A stretch of DNA of 64,000 nucleotides from an uncultured Bacteroidales bacterium (GCA_934717675.1 CAKUYZ010000002.1:80747-144746), one strand, 5' to 3'. Positions 25,018 to 34,158 are shown, counted from the first letter of the stretch. Numbers and translations are program-made. The notes: generated by a model not told the origin, from the letters alone.

Positions 25018-25713
25018 ATGGAAGTCAAAAAATCGCCGAAAGCCGACCTTGAGGGGAAGAAGATAATCTTCTCCGAAATTGGTTTAGCCGTGGCCTTAGG
25101 CTTGACTCTCGCGGCCTTTGAGTGGACGTCTCACGACGTCAGCATCAAAGACATCGAGGTTGTGGAGCAGGCGGCGGTCGAGGAGGATATGGTTCCCATA
25201 ACCACTCAGGACCAGATTAAGCCACCGCCACCACCACCGCCGCCGCCACCGGTGGCCGACGCCCTCACCATCGTGGACAACGACACCGAGATAAATGAGG
25301 ACTTCGAGCTCAACGACACCGAGGCCGATGACAATACCGAGTTTGAGATTCGCGACCTTGAGACCCATGTGGTGGAGGAGGAGGAGCCCGCCGAGCAGGA
25401 GGCTTTCCTCATTGTGGAGCAGATGCCCGTCTTCCCGGGTGGCGATGAGGCCTTGCGCCGCTACCTCGTCACCGAGGTCAAGTATCCGGTCATAGCCCAC
25501 GAGAACGGCATCCAGGGCCGCGTCTTCGTCAAGTTCGTCATTGCGGCGGACGGCACGGTCACCAATGTCGATGTGGCCAGGCCATTTGACCCTAACTTGG
25601 ACCGTGAGGCCATACGCGTGGTCAAGTCAATGCCCAAATGGGCCCCTGGCAAGCAGCGCGGCAAAGCCGTCAGGGTGCACTATATGGTGCCCATCAATTT
25701 TGTGATCCAGTAG
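25018..25713 (+). CDS. tonB: TonB energy-transducing protein, copy 2
   Basis: Same length (231 residues) and architecture as the gene at 23772: cytoplasmic MEVKKSPKADLEGKK, one membrane helix, ten-proline run, acidic linker and C-terminal TonB domain. Counting by eye about 27-30 residues differ, so the two proteins are close to 88% identical. Differences concentrate in the periplasmic end of the helix (SQDVKIQD versus SHDVSIKD), the linker (EPAV versus ETHV) and the receptor-contacting C-terminal domain (SYTVPINFKLQ versus HYMVPINFVIQ). Each copy keeps its own promoter box and terminator, so both are probably expressed. The differences in the TonB domain could reflect different receptor preference. 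Confidence 0.93.
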   Translation: MEVKKSPKADLEGKKIIFSEIGLAVALGLTLAAFEWTSHDVSIKDIEVVEQAAVEEDMVPITTQDQIKPPPPPPPPPPVADALTIVDNDTEINEDFELNDTEADDNTEFEIRDLETHVVEEEEPAEQEAFLIVEQMPVFPGGDEALRRYLVTEVKYPVIAHENGIQGRVFVKFVIAADGTVTNVDVARPFDPNLDREAIRVVKSMPKWAPGKQRGKAVRVHYMVPINFVIQ

Positions 25714-25745
25714 CGGGAGCCGCTCCCGAGCCTGCGATATGATAT

Positions 25746-25786
25746 GCGAGGCCGTCTGCCGTTTTGGCGTGGCGGCCTCGCTTTTT
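25746..25786 (+). terminator. Terminator of tonB copy 2
   Basis: GCGAGGCCG (25746-25754) pairs with CGGCCTCGC (25773-25781), followed by TTTTTGTT. The loop is long (18 bases). Confidence 0.75.
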
Positions 25787-25825
25787 GTTGCCTGGCGGCG
25801 CAAGCAAAGAAATTGCCATTTGCGG

Positions 25826-25855
25826 TTGCCAATACGTTATTGAGTAGTAACTTCG
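25826..25855 (+). promoter_or_regulatory. Candidate promoter of the panC operon
   Basis: TTG (25826-25828), a 19-base spacer, then TAACTTCG (25848-25855), one base from the -7 consensus. The start of transcription would fall about 25 bases before the panC ATG. Confidence 0.5.
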
Positions 25856-25885
25856 CGGCGATAAAATATTCACTGTAAAGAAAAA

Positions 25886-26734
25886 ATGGAAGTCATCAGC
25901 ACAATCGCGGATCTGAAGCGCCGCGTGGCCGATGCCCGCCAGTCCGGCCGCTCGGTCGGGCTTGTGCCCACAATGGGGGCGCTTCACGTCGGGCACCTTT
26001 CGCTCGTAAAGCGCGCGTGCGCCGAGTGCGACTTTGTCGTTGTCAGCGTCTTTGTCAACCCCACGCAGTTCAACAACCCAGAGGATCTGCGCACCTATCC
26101 GCGCACCCTCGATGCCGACGTGGCGCTGCTCGACGCCAACACACAGGCCGATATTGTGTTCGCCCCCTCGGCCGAGGAGGTATACCCTGTGCCGGACACC
26201 CGCGTCTTCAACCTTGGCCCGGTGGCCGAGGTGATGGAAGGGGCGCATCGCCCAGGCCATTTTAACGGGGTCTGCCAGATTGTCTCCAAGCTCTTCGCCT
26301 ACGTGTCGCCAGACAAGGCCTACTTCGGCGAGAAAGATTTCCAGCAGATAGCCGTCATCCGGCAGATGGTCAAGGAGTGCGACTTCAAGCTCGACATTGT
26401 GGCCTGCCCCATTGTCCGAGAGGAGGACGGCTTGGCCGTAAGCTCGCGAAACACGCTCCTGACGCCGGAGCACAGGGCCGCCGCGCCGCATATTCACGCC
26501 GTGCTGGAAGAGTCTCGAAAGCATATGGCGGACATGACGCCGGCGCGGCTTGTGGACTGGACTGTGGCCAAGGTCAACGAAAACCCGCTTCTCAAAGTGG
26601 AGTATTATGAGATTGTTGACGCGCTCACGCTCCAACCAATAAAAAATTGGTCAGAGACCAGCCAGCCCGTGGGCTGCATCACCGTGCAGGCCGGCGCCGT
26701 CAGGCTCATTGACAATATTCAACTGACAAAATAA
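25886..26734 (+). CDS. panC: Pantothenate synthetase
   Basis: PanC joins pantoate and beta-alanine with ATP to give pantothenate, the vitamin B5 step before coenzyme A, in the cytoplasm. The 282-residue protein has the nucleotidyltransferase signature PTMGALHVGHLSLVKRA (HxGH motif) near residue 29 and VSVFVNPTQFNNPEDL near 54. It also has RPGHFNGVCQIVSKLF near 121, YFGEKDFQQ near 145 and the KMSKS-like segment VSSRNTLL near 185. Length is normal. panD follows after 16 bases, so the operon supplies both the enzyme and its beta-alanine substrate. panB is not in the window. Confidence 0.97.
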   Translation: MEVISTIADLKRRVADARQSGRSVGLVPTMGALHVGHLSLVKRACAECDFVVVSVFVNPTQFNNPEDLRTYPRTLDADVALLDANTQADIVFAPSAEEVYPVPDTRVFNLGPVAEVMEGAHRPGHFNGVCQIVSKLFAYVSPDKAYFGEKDFQQIAVIRQMVKECDFKLDIVACPIVREEDGLAVSSRNTLLTPEHRAAAPHIHAVLEESRKHMADMTPARLVDWTVAKVNENPLLKVEYYEIVDALTLQPIKNWSETSQPVGCITVQAGAVRLIDNIQLTK

Positions 26735-26750
26735 GAAAGGGTCGCTAGCC

Positions 26751-27104
26751 ATGTTCATCACTCTGATGAAATCCAAGATCCACGACGTCTCCGTCACCCA
26801 GAGCGACCTCAACTACGTCGGCAGCATCACCATTGACGAGGATCTGATGGACGCTGCTGGCATCGTGGTGGGGGAGAAGGTGCAGGTGGTCAACAACAAT
26901 AACGGCGAGAGGCTTGAGACCTACGCCATTGCTGGCAAGCGCGGCTCTGGCACCATATGCCTCAACGGCGCGGCCGCGCGAAAGGTGGCCGTGGGCGATG
27001 TGGTCATCATCATCTCCTACGCCATCATGACGGCCGAGGAGGCCAAAACCTTCAAACCCAAAGTCATATTCCCAGACACTCTGACAAACAAGTTGGTGCG
27101 TTGA
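26751..27104 (+). CDS. panD: Aspartate 1-decarboxylase
   Basis: PanD decarboxylates aspartate to beta-alanine for pantothenate synthesis. It is made as a proenzyme that cleaves itself between Gly24 and Ser25 to form a pyruvoyl cofactor; that site is visible as YVGSIT. At 117 residues the length is typical. Other conserved pieces are MKSKIHDVSVTQ at the start (Lys9 of the active site) and GERLETYAIAGKRGSGTICLNGAAAR. The stop TGA overlaps a possible TTG start of the next gene (TTGA at 27101-27104), suggesting translational coupling to the DUF2723 protein. Confidence 0.97.
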   Translation: MFITLMKSKIHDVSVTQSDLNYVGSITIDEDLMDAAGIVVGEKVQVVNNNNGERLETYAIAGKRGSGTICLNGAAARKVAVGDVVIIISYAIMTAEEAKTFKPKVIFPDTLTNKLVR

Positions 27105-29941
27105 CCGTTTGGCAAAATTTCACCAGCGCGGCAAAGGGCTGGGCAGGTGGCGGGTTTCCCGTCTTCTGCCTGGCCTTTGTGGTCTATGCGCTCACCGTCT
27201 GCCCCACCGTCTCGTTGTGGGATTCCGGCGAGTTTGTCTGTTGCGCCGCGGGGCTAGACGTTGGCCACCCGCCTGGCGCGCCGCTCTATTGGCTCGTGTT
27301 GCGCTTGGCCGTCTTGCTCTTCCCTGCGGGGCGTGAGGCTTTGGCGTGCGCCATGGCCTCGGCGGCTTGTTGCGCGGCGGCGGCCGCAGTGTTGTCTCTT
27401 TGCGTCCGGCGACTTCTGTCTTGGGCGTGGCCTGCCGCCCCGCGGGTTGTTTTGCGCGCCGCGGGTTTCGCCGCTGGCATGTCATGGGCCGTGTGCGGCA
27501 GCGTGTGGGCCGTGGCGGTCGAGACCGAGGTCTATGGCGCGGCCGTCTTGCTCGGCTTTCTTGTCTTGTGGCTCGCTTTGCGTTGGCGTGGCGGTGGCTC
27601 ACCGCGTCTGCTCTTATTGGCCGCCTTTGTCGTCGGCCTGCAGGCTGGCGTCCATTGGCTGGGGTGGCTTCTGCTGCCGGTCTCTGCGCTCGTTGTCGGC
27701 GGGGCGTGGGGGCGTCGGGGGGCTCTTGTCGGCTTCCTTGGCGGTTGTGTCGGCGTGGCGGCTCTGGTGTGGCTGGCCTCTGGCGGGGCGTTTGAGGCTG
27801 CGGCCATGGCCGATGTCTTGTGTGTAAACGTCTTGGGGCTTCCTCTTGGCGTGGGGTGGGGTGTCCTTGCTGTCACGCCGCCCGCCACCATGCTCCTTGT
27901 CGCGGCTCGCGGGCGTGGCCTTGTCGCCTCGCTCTGCCTTGGCTGTTTCCTTGTCTCGCTCGGCTTTTTGACCTACGCCTTGCCGCTCGTCCGTGCCATG
28001 GGCGGCGTGGCCGTGAGCGTTTCCTCTCCCTCCTGCTCCCAACGGTTGCTGGACTATATGGGCCGCAGGCAGTATGGCAGCCGCCCCTTGCTCCACGGCC
28101 CCACCTACGCCTCGCGGCCCGATGGCGTCGTCTCCGAGCCCCGCATGGCTTTTTCTGACTCTCTTGGCCGCTACGAGCCTTCCGTCGAGCCAGTCCGCTA
28201 CTCATACCCCTCCGACCAGCTCTCCCTCTTCCCGCGCATGACGGAGGAGGGACCCGAGGCCCTTTGGGCCTACCGCGTGTGGGCTTCGCCATACGGATGG
28301 CCCGACTCGGTGCCAGACCTGGCGGCCAATGTGCGATTCTTCGTCTCTTATCAGCTTGGCCACATGATGGCGCGCTACGTCTTGTGGAATTTCTGCGGAC
28401 GGCAGAACGACGTCATCGGAGACGGTGGCTATGCCGCCGGCAACTTCATAAGCGGCGTCATGCCGCTAGACCGCGCCCGGTTGCATCTTGTGGAGTATGA
28501 CCCTCCATCGTCTGGCCGCGTCGCCCTCTTCGGTTTGCCGCTCCTTGCGGCCGTTGTCGGTCTCTGCCTGCTATTTCGTCGCGGTCGTCGTCGGCTGCTC
28601 GTCGTCGTTGGCTTGTGGCTGCTGCTCTGCGGCCCGGCTTTGGCGTTCTATGTCAACATGCCGCCTTTTGAGCCGCGTGAGCGCGACTATATCTTCCTGC
28701 CGCTCTACGCCGCCTTCTGCCTTGGCATAGGAGTCTCGGTCTGCGCCCTCTGTCACCGTTTGATGTCTTGCCGTGTCGCGCCTTGGCTTCACGGGCTCTT
28801 GGTGTGCGCTGTTGCCGCGTCTTTGCCTGTCCTCATGTGTCGGCAGGGTTGGGCGGCGTCCGATCGCTCTGGCGGCTCCGTGGCCGAGGGCATGGCCGTG
28901 AGCCTGCTCAACCTTTGCCCGCCAGACGCCATTGTCATCACGGGAGGAGACAATGACACCTATCCGCTCTGGTATGCCCAGCAGGTCTTGGGCCACAGGC
29001 GAGACGTGCGCGTGGTCAACTATGGGCTTCTCTCGGCCGATTGGCACGTGGCCTCGCTCCTCCGTCCTGGGCGGGCCGACGCTCCTCTTGCCATGCGGTT
29101 TGGCCATCTGACGGCAGAGCGTCACCTGTCTGGGCTATACATCTCCCCCAACGGGCGAGACACGCTCTCGCTCAGCGACGTAAGGGAAATATCGACCGAG
29201 GGGGGCGACGTGGTGTGTTGTCTGCCCGCTGCCAATGTGCAGATCCCATTGGCCGACACCTCGGTGACCATCTCGCCCAGTTGTGAGTGGCTAGGAGGGC
29301 AGGAACTCATGTTGCTAGATATCATAGCCTCCAACCCAGGCCGCAAGATTTGCCTGTTGCCCGGCGCTGTGCCGGAGGAACTGGGCTTGTCTCGTTGGCT
29401 CTTCGATGTTGGCCCTGTGGCATATCTGGAGCCGCGCCTCGGACGGGCTGAGCCCATGAGGCTTTGGAGGCTTCTCCGTGGCGCGGTGCGCCTGCCCGAT
29501 GCAGACCGCTGTCCGCCATCGGCCGATGAGGCTGCCCAGTTGCGCCGTCTGTGTTTTCGCCAAATGTGCGCCCGTGTGGCGGACGAGGCCCTCTCGCATG
29601 CCGACACTGTGGCCGCCCGCGAGGCTTTGACCCGCTCTCTGGCTTGGATGCCGCCTAGCGTAGAGCCGGAAGACACCGCGCTCTTGCAGACGGCCACGCT
29701 GCTCCATCGGGCCTCCATGCCTGGCTTGGCGCGAGACGTGCTAATTCATGTTGCCGACCGTCTGTCGGCGCGTCTTCGTTGGGCCGCCGCCTTGCGCCAT
29801 GCCGCGCCTCTAGCGTCTCGGTCCATGAGGCGAGGCGCGGTGGCCCTTGTGCCGCCACTCATCGATGCCCTCCAATCCACGGGCAATGCAGACGTGGCCG
29901 TCTCTTTGGCCGATGTGGTGCGGTTCGCCCCTCCTGATTGA
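27101..29941 (+). CDS. DUF2723 polytopic membrane protein (GT117/TMEM260-like glycosyltransferase)
   Basis: The frame is open from 26957, but its first 48 codons lie inside panD and read as an Arg/His-rich shadow, so I place the start at TTG 27101. That overlaps the panD stop and gives 946 residues. The N-terminal half has about 12 hydrophobic segments and the DUF2723 motifs LWDSGEFVCCAAGLDVGHPPGAPLY near residues 33-57. The C-terminal half is soluble (about 600-946). DUF2723 proteins are related to eukaryotic TMEM260, a protein O-mannosyltransferase (CAZy GT117), and are widespread in Bacteroidota, many of which O-glycosylate exported proteins. A lipid-linked sugar donor and periplasmic protein acceptor are plausible but inferred. 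Coupling to pantothenate genes has no obvious functional reason. Confidence 0.8.
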   Translation: MTVWQNFTSAAKGWAGGGFPVFCLAFVVYALTVCPTVSLWDSGEFVCCAAGLDVGHPPGAPLYWLVLRLAVLLFPAGREALACAMASAACCAAAAAVLSLCVRRLLSWAWPAAPRVVLRAAGFAAGMSWAVCGSVWAVAVETEVYGAAVLLGFLVLWLALRWRGGGSPRLLLLAAFVVGLQAGVHWLGWLLLPVSALVVGGAWGRRGALVGFLGGCVGVAALVWLASGGAFEAAAMADVLCVNVLGLPLGVGWGVLAVTPPATMLLVAARGRGLVASLCLGCFLVSLGFLTYALPLVRAMGGVAVSVSSPSCSQRLLDYMGRRQYGSRPLLHGPTYASRPDGVVSEPRMAFSDSLGRYEPSVEPVRYSYPSDQLSLFPRMTEEGPEALWAYRVWASPYGWPDSVPDLAANVRFFVSYQLGHMMARYVLWNFCGRQNDVIGDGGYAAGNFISGVMPLDRARLHLVEYDPPSSGRVALFGLPLLAAVVGLCLLFRRGRRRLLVVVGLWLLLCGPALAFYVNMPPFEPRERDYIFLPLYAAFCLGIGVSVCALCHRLMSCRVAPWLHGLLVCAVAASLPVLMCRQGWAASDRSGGSVAEGMAVSLLNLCPPDAIVITGGDNDTYPLWYAQQVLGHRRDVRVVNYGLLSADWHVASLLRPGRADAPLAMRFGHLTAERHLSGLYISPNGRDTLSLSDVREISTEGGDVVCCLPAANVQIPLADTSVTISPSCEWLGGQELMLLDIIASNPGRKICLLPGAVPEELGLSRWLFDVGPVAYLEPRLGRAEPMRLWRLLRGAVRLPDADRCPPSADEAAQLRRLCFRQMCARVADEALSHADTVAAREALTRSLAWMPPSVEPEDTALLQTATLLHRASMPGLARDVLIHVADRLSARLRWAAALRHAAPLASRSMRRGAVALVPPLIDALQSTGNADVAVSLADVVRFAPPD

Positions 29942-29948
29942 GGGGCTG

Positions 29949-29979
29949 TTGGTTTTGAGCGTTTGTTTTTGTAACTTAG
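29949..29979 (+). promoter_or_regulatory. Candidate promoter of the hybrid sensor kinase
   Basis: TTG (29949-29951), a 20-base spacer and TAACTTAG (29972-29979), two bases from the -7 consensus; the kinase ATG follows 40 bases later. Confidence 0.3.
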
Positions 29980-30019
29980 CGATGATCCAATGTAACGCAA
30001 TAGGCCATACGCTCAAAAG

Positions 30020-33000
30020 ATGTCTCTGTCGGGTGGGATATATGAGAGGCTGACACAGAGCGGTGTCTTTTGGTGGGATGCTTCTGCCAAGAAGGAGTTT
30101 GAGGTCAGCGACAATTTTAGAGAATTTCTCGGGCTGAAACAGAATGCTTTCGGCCTCAAGACTCTTGTCTTGTTTGTAGACAGGGAGGCCGTTGGCGTCT
30201 TCTATCGCAAGGCCTATGCCGGAGAGAAGGAGTGGCGCACCGTTTTCCGCATCGATGGGCGAGACTGCGTGTTGCGCATTGTCCGCCTTTCGGGCTACAA
30301 TGACCCCGATGGAGTCCACCACTCCATGGGCACGGCCGTTGTTGACGCTCCGGCTGGCGGTGTGCCGTTGCGCTCTGGCGGAGACGCAGATCCCGCCACG
30401 GTCTCCATTTTTGATAATCAGGTCTTCTCCAATTCGTCTTTTCAAGACCAGTCGCAAGTGTCGGTCTACGATCTTGTGGCCGACATGCTGCGGGCTTTCC
30501 GAGTCCACTTTGCGTCCGATGTCGTAGCCTCGGCGTGGAAGATCACGGGGCGGCCAGCCGAGTTTCTGTGTATAGCCAATGCGGGCGGTTTCGCCACGGC
30601 CGAGCGGCGCGACCTTCTTAAGCCCGGGGCAAGGGCCGTGTCTCACATCATGGAGCAAGTGGTGGGGTCTTTCGGGGTCCACGTGATTGACAATTTTGAC
30701 GAGCTGGCCAAGACCTACCCCTCCGAGATCAAGGGCATCCGGGCCGCCGGCTGTCAAGAGGTCATGACGTGCGCGGTCCGCGCCTTGGGGTCGGGCCTCC
30801 CGCGAGGCTTCGTCTCCTGCTGCTCGGCCTCGGCCCGTGGGTGGACGCTGGAGGAGAAACAGCGCATCCAGCTCCTCGCCGACTCGCTCTCCGTCCTTAT
30901 GGCGCAGTCCGACGCCTACGGCAAGATGCGTCATCAGCTCGTTTTGACCCGGTTGGCCTGCGAGGCCGGAGGCTTCTACACATGGCAGTGGGATGTCAAG
31001 GCCCACAAGAGATACGTACTTATGCCCGATGGAAGCCTTGAGCTCGCCTCCTACGAGCTGCTCTCGCATCGCAACGACTACGCCCGCCTGGCCAACGCCT
31101 ATTGCGATGTCGCCGCCGGAAAGACAAAAGGTTTCAAGCTGAGGCTGAGGCTGCGCACGCAGGCCGAGGGGCAGATGATGTGGTTCGACGTCTCCACACG
31201 TGTGGTGGAGGCCGAAGCCGATGGCCAGGCCAAAATCATTGTCGGAGTGGCCAAAAACGTAGATGAAGAGGTGGCGCAAGAGGCCGAGAGGCATAAGGTC
31301 CGGCAGTTCCAAAACTCCATATATAACCGCATACCGGCCGTCATTGCTTTTTGCGACACGCAAGGCCGGCAGCAATATATCAACGAGCGCAGTGTCGAGG
31401 TCTTCGGCTTGCGCCACTCTGTGGATCATCTGGACATCAACATCTTCGACAGCCCCATATTCTCCGACGAGCAGAAGATGTCCATCAGGATGCATGACAG
31501 CTGCGACTTCAACGTCCAATACGACTTCAAGAAAGTGACGGCGGCGGGCTACTACCGCACCTTCCGCACCGATGTTGTCGAGATGAACGTCAGGGTCAGC
31601 AAGCTCTACTCGGGCGGCGCCATGACGGGCTATCTCCTCGTCTTTACAGACACGTCTATGCTCGTGGTGCAGAGGCGCCGACTGCAGCTCTTCAACAACT
31701 TCTTTGCGGAGATTGGCCGATTTTCAAAGCTTGGTGTGTGCCAAATGGGCCCCGGGGGCTTCGCCTCAGCTCAGTGGAACGCCAACTTGGGCCAGCTCGT
31801 CGGCACGCTGGAGCAAGGCCCAGGGCTTGCGTCGGCAGGCATGGAGCCTGCCGACCTCGAGGCGGTGAATAAAAATCTGGCCCTCGTGGCCGATGGTCGC
31901 CTGCCGGCTTTTCACCGCGACGTTAAGGTGCACCTGCCCGATGGCGTCCACATCATAGACCTCCATTTCTCTTATTCGCGCACGGTGGAGGCCATCACGG
32001 CCATCTCGACAGACATCACGGAGAGCCGCGAGAGGGAGAAGACCATCATACGCGCCTTGCGCAAGGCGGAGCAGGTGGAGAGCCTCAGGGCCAGGTTCTT
32101 CGGCAACATCAGCCACGAGATCCGCACGCCTCTCAACGCCATTGTCGGCTTCTCCAGCCTCATTGCGCAAATGCAGGCCGACGGCCCCGTGGCGCGCTAT
32201 GCGCAGATAATAAAGACAAACAATGAGCAGCTGCTCAACCTCGTTGACGGCATCATGGAGCTCTCCCAGCTCCAGTCTGGCAACAGGCGCATTGCCAAGC
32301 AGATGACGGAGGTCGATGAAATCCTTTCCGATGTCCACGACCGCATGGCCGGCTCGGAGCGAGACGGAGTGCAGTTCCTGGTCTCGCATGAGGCCTCAAT
32401 GCGAGGCCTGCGCGCCCCGCTAGATAAGCTGGCCGTGGAGCAGATCCTCTGCAAGCTGCTTTCCAACGCGTTTCAATATACTGACTCCGGCTGCGTCATG
32501 ATATGGGCGCAAGTCGAGGTCCCGAACATCGTGTTCCATGTCTCAGACACCGGGTGCGGAATTCAGCGAGACAAACTCGAGTGCATCTTCGACGTCTTTG
32601 TCAAGCTCAATCCTTTCCGCTCCGGCGCGGGGCTTGGGTTGCCCATCTGCCGAGGTTTGGCCAGGCAGATGGGTGGAGATGTCTTCGCCGAGTCCACCGT
32701 TGGCCAAGGGTCGCACTTCTGGCTCTCACTCCCGCTCTTCGCAGAGGCGGGGGAAGACATGCTGACGAACGGCTCTCGGAAAAATGTGGCCGTCTTGACC
32801 CAGGCGGAGGGACTCACGACCGCTGTCTCCATGATTTTGCCCGAGTGTAACGTCTTCCGCACAGATAGGCTCGACATGTCCAAAGTTTGGATGGACAACC
32901 GCCCATTGCTCTCCATCATCGACGTCCGCGCCTGTCCCGATGTCGTTGTCAAGTTTGTCGGCAACATGCGCTCCTTCGGTTCTGACTACAAGATCGTCGT

Positions 33001-33166
33001 CATCAACACCCAAGATAGTGGCGTTGACGATGATGAGCTCCGAGCCGCTGGTGCCGATGCCGTGGCCACGGCTCCTCTCACGTCCGCCTCGCTTTCCGCC
33101 ACCCTGGCCTCCGTGCTGCCGCCCGACGTCAGCGTACGCCCTGGCGATGGCAAGATAGCTTCTTAA
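30020..33166 (+). CDS. Soluble multi-PAS hybrid sensor histidine kinase with degenerate receiver
   Basis: A 1048-residue cytoplasmic kinase with no signal peptide or membrane helix. The N-terminal part looks like a series of sensory domains: PAS-like at about 5-110 (GVFWWDASAKKEFEVSDNFREFLGL), GAF-like at about 150-300, and further PAS-like blocks at about 310-420, 430-545 and 560-670. HisKA follows with His699 in FFGNISHEIRTPLNA. The HATPase domain has its N-box (LLSNAFQYT) near 820, VSDTGCGI near 845 and GAGLGLPICRG near 878. The last 120 residues have receiver-like length and pattern but lack key residues: no acidic pair after the first strand (VAVLTQAEG), and Ala where the conserved Lys should precede Pro (ATAPLT). 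No HTH is present, so it is not a Sus-type hybrid regulator. Confidence 0.88.
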   Translation: MSLSGGIYERLTQSGVFWWDASAKKEFEVSDNFREFLGLKQNAFGLKTLVLFVDREAVGVFYRKAYAGEKEWRTVFRIDGRDCVLRIVRLSGYNDPDGVHHSMGTAVVDAPAGGVPLRSGGDADPATVSIFDNQVFSNSSFQDQSQVSVYDLVADMLRAFRVHFASDVVASAWKITGRPAEFLCIANAGGFATAERRDLLKPGARAVSHIMEQVVGSFGVHVIDNFDELAKTYPSEIKGIRAAGCQEVMTCAVRALGSGLPRGFVSCCSASARGWTLEEKQRIQLLADSLSVLMAQSDAYGKMRHQLVLTRLACEAGGFYTWQWDVKAHKRYVLMPDGSLELASYELLSHRNDYARLANAYCDVAAGKTKGFKLRLRLRTQAEGQMMWFDVSTRVVEAEADGQAKIIVGVAKNVDEEVAQEAERHKVRQFQNSIYNRIPAVIAFCDTQGRQQYINERSVEVFGLRHSVDHLDINIFDSPIFSDEQKMSIRMHDSCDFNVQYDFKKVTAAGYYRTFRTDVVEMNVRVSKLYSGGAMTGYLLVFTDTSMLVVQRRRLQLFNNFFAEIGRFSKLGVCQMGPGGFASAQWNANLGQLVGTLEQGPGLASAGMEPADLEAVNKNLALVADGRLPAFHRDVKVHLPDGVHIIDLHFSYSRTVEAITAISTDITESREREKTIIRALRKAEQVESLRARFFGNISHEIRTPLNAIVGFSSLIAQMQADGPVARYAQIIKTNNEQLLNLVDGIMELSQLQSGNRRIAKQMTEVDEILSDVHDRMAGSERDGVQFLVSHEASMRGLRAPLDKLAVEQILCKLLSNAFQYTDSGCVMIWAQVEVPNIVFHVSDTGCGIQRDKLECIFDVFVKLNPFRSGAGLGLPICRGLARQMGGDVFAESTVGQGSHFWLSLPLFAEAGEDMLTNGSRKNVAVLTQAEGLTTAVSMILPECNVFRTDRLDMSKVWMDNRPLLSIIDVRACPDVVVKFVGNMRSFGSDYKIVVINTQDSGVDDDELRAAGADAVATAPLTSASLSATLASVLPPDVSVRPGDGKIAS

Positions 33167-33180
33167 AACCGTTTAAACAG

Positions 33181-34104
33181 ATGAATCAAAGGCTGTTAAG
33201 GCCTGGCGGCTCCATTGCCGTCGTCGCCCCATCGGGGGCTCTGGATCCCTCGCTGCTAGATGGTGGCGTGGCCGCCCTGCGCGGGGCTGGCTATCGCGTC
33301 GATGTCTTGCCCAGTGTGCGCGGGGCGGCGCAAGGCGTCTTTGCCGCTTCTGACGAGGCCCGCGCTGCCGACTTGGCTGAGGCCCTCTCGCGCCCTGATG
33401 TAGATGCCGTGTGGTGCGCCCGCGGTGGCTATGGGGCCATGCGCGCCATCATGGCCCTTGACGCCCGTGGTGGCTGGCGGAGCGTTTTTTCCCAAACCGA
33501 CAAGGTCGTTGTGGGTTTTAGTGACATCACGGCCATCCATTCCGCCACGGTCTGTTGCGGCGGGGTGGGGGTCTTGGGCCCCATGCTCAAGCACTTGGCT
33601 CTTCATGGCATTGGCTCGCCCGATGTCGTTGCCACCCTAGACGCACTCCAAGGCAAACCCATAAGCATCCGCTGCACCCCGCGGCAGGGCAGCGTGAGCG
33701 GGCAGGCCGCGGGGCGGCTCATTGGCGGCAACCTCTCCATCCTCTATTCCATGATGTCCACCCCGCTCATGCCGCGCCCCGATGGTTGCCTGCTCTTCAT
33801 TGAAGATTTGGCTGAATATCGCTACCATATCGACCGCATGATACGCTCCTTGCGCTTCTCAGGCTTCTTGGCCAGATTGGCTGGCGTGGTGGTGGGGCAG
33901 ATGACGGGCATGAAAGACGGGGCCACGCCCTTTGGCCGCACGGCCTACGAGGTGGTGGCCGACGCCGTGGCGGACTACGGCTACCCAGTCTTGCTCGGTT
34001 TCCCGTCGGGTCACGATCCCAAGGAGAACTATCCCGTCTTGCTCGGGGCGGAGGGTTGCCTCCAGGTGGCGGACGGCGAGGCCTGCCTCACAATGGGATT
34101 CTGA
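33181..34104 (+). CDS. LD-carboxypeptidase (peptidase family S66)
   Basis: S66 enzymes cleave the L,D bond that releases the terminal D-Ala from murein tetrapeptides during cell-wall recycling in the cytoplasm. The 307-residue protein has no signal peptide. Its catalytic triad can be placed at Ser114 (VGFSDITAIH), Glu208 (LFIEDLAEY) and His278 (SGHDPKENYP), spaced as in the characterised Pseudomonas enzyme. The oxyanion segment ARGGYGAMR lies near residue 80. The gene begins 14 bases after the kinase stop, so the two may be cotranscribed, though a functional link is unclear. A promoter for the tRNA cluster follows immediately. Confidence 0.93.
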   Translation: MNQRLLRPGGSIAVVAPSGALDPSLLDGGVAALRGAGYRVDVLPSVRGAAQGVFAASDEARAADLAEALSRPDVDAVWCARGGYGAMRAIMALDARGGWRSVFSQTDKVVVGFSDITAIHSATVCCGGVGVLGPMLKHLALHGIGSPDVVATLDALQGKPISIRCTPRQGSVSGQAAGRLIGGNLSILYSMMSTPLMPRPDGCLLFIEDLAEYRYHIDRMIRSLRFSGFLARLAGVVVGQMTGMKDGATPFGRTAYEVVADAVADYGYPVLLGFPSGHDPKENYPVLLGAEGCLQVADGEACLTMGF

Positions 34105-34127
34105 CGGCAAAAAATAACTCCAGCGTA

Positions 34128-34158
34128 TTGCGCGAGATAAAAATAAAACCTAATTTTG
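34128..34158 (+). promoter_or_regulatory. Promoter of the tRNA-Gln cluster
   Basis: TTG (34128-34130), a 20-base spacer and TAATTTTG (34151-34158), an exact -7 box. The start would lie about 40 bases before the first tRNA. Confidence 0.6.

Noticed and set aside
30020..33166. Hybrid kinase as the regulator of the xylan locus
   Set aside because: It lacks a periplasmic sensor, membrane helices and an AraC-type HTH, all needed for a Sus-type hybrid regulator, and lies 6.5 kb away behind other operons.
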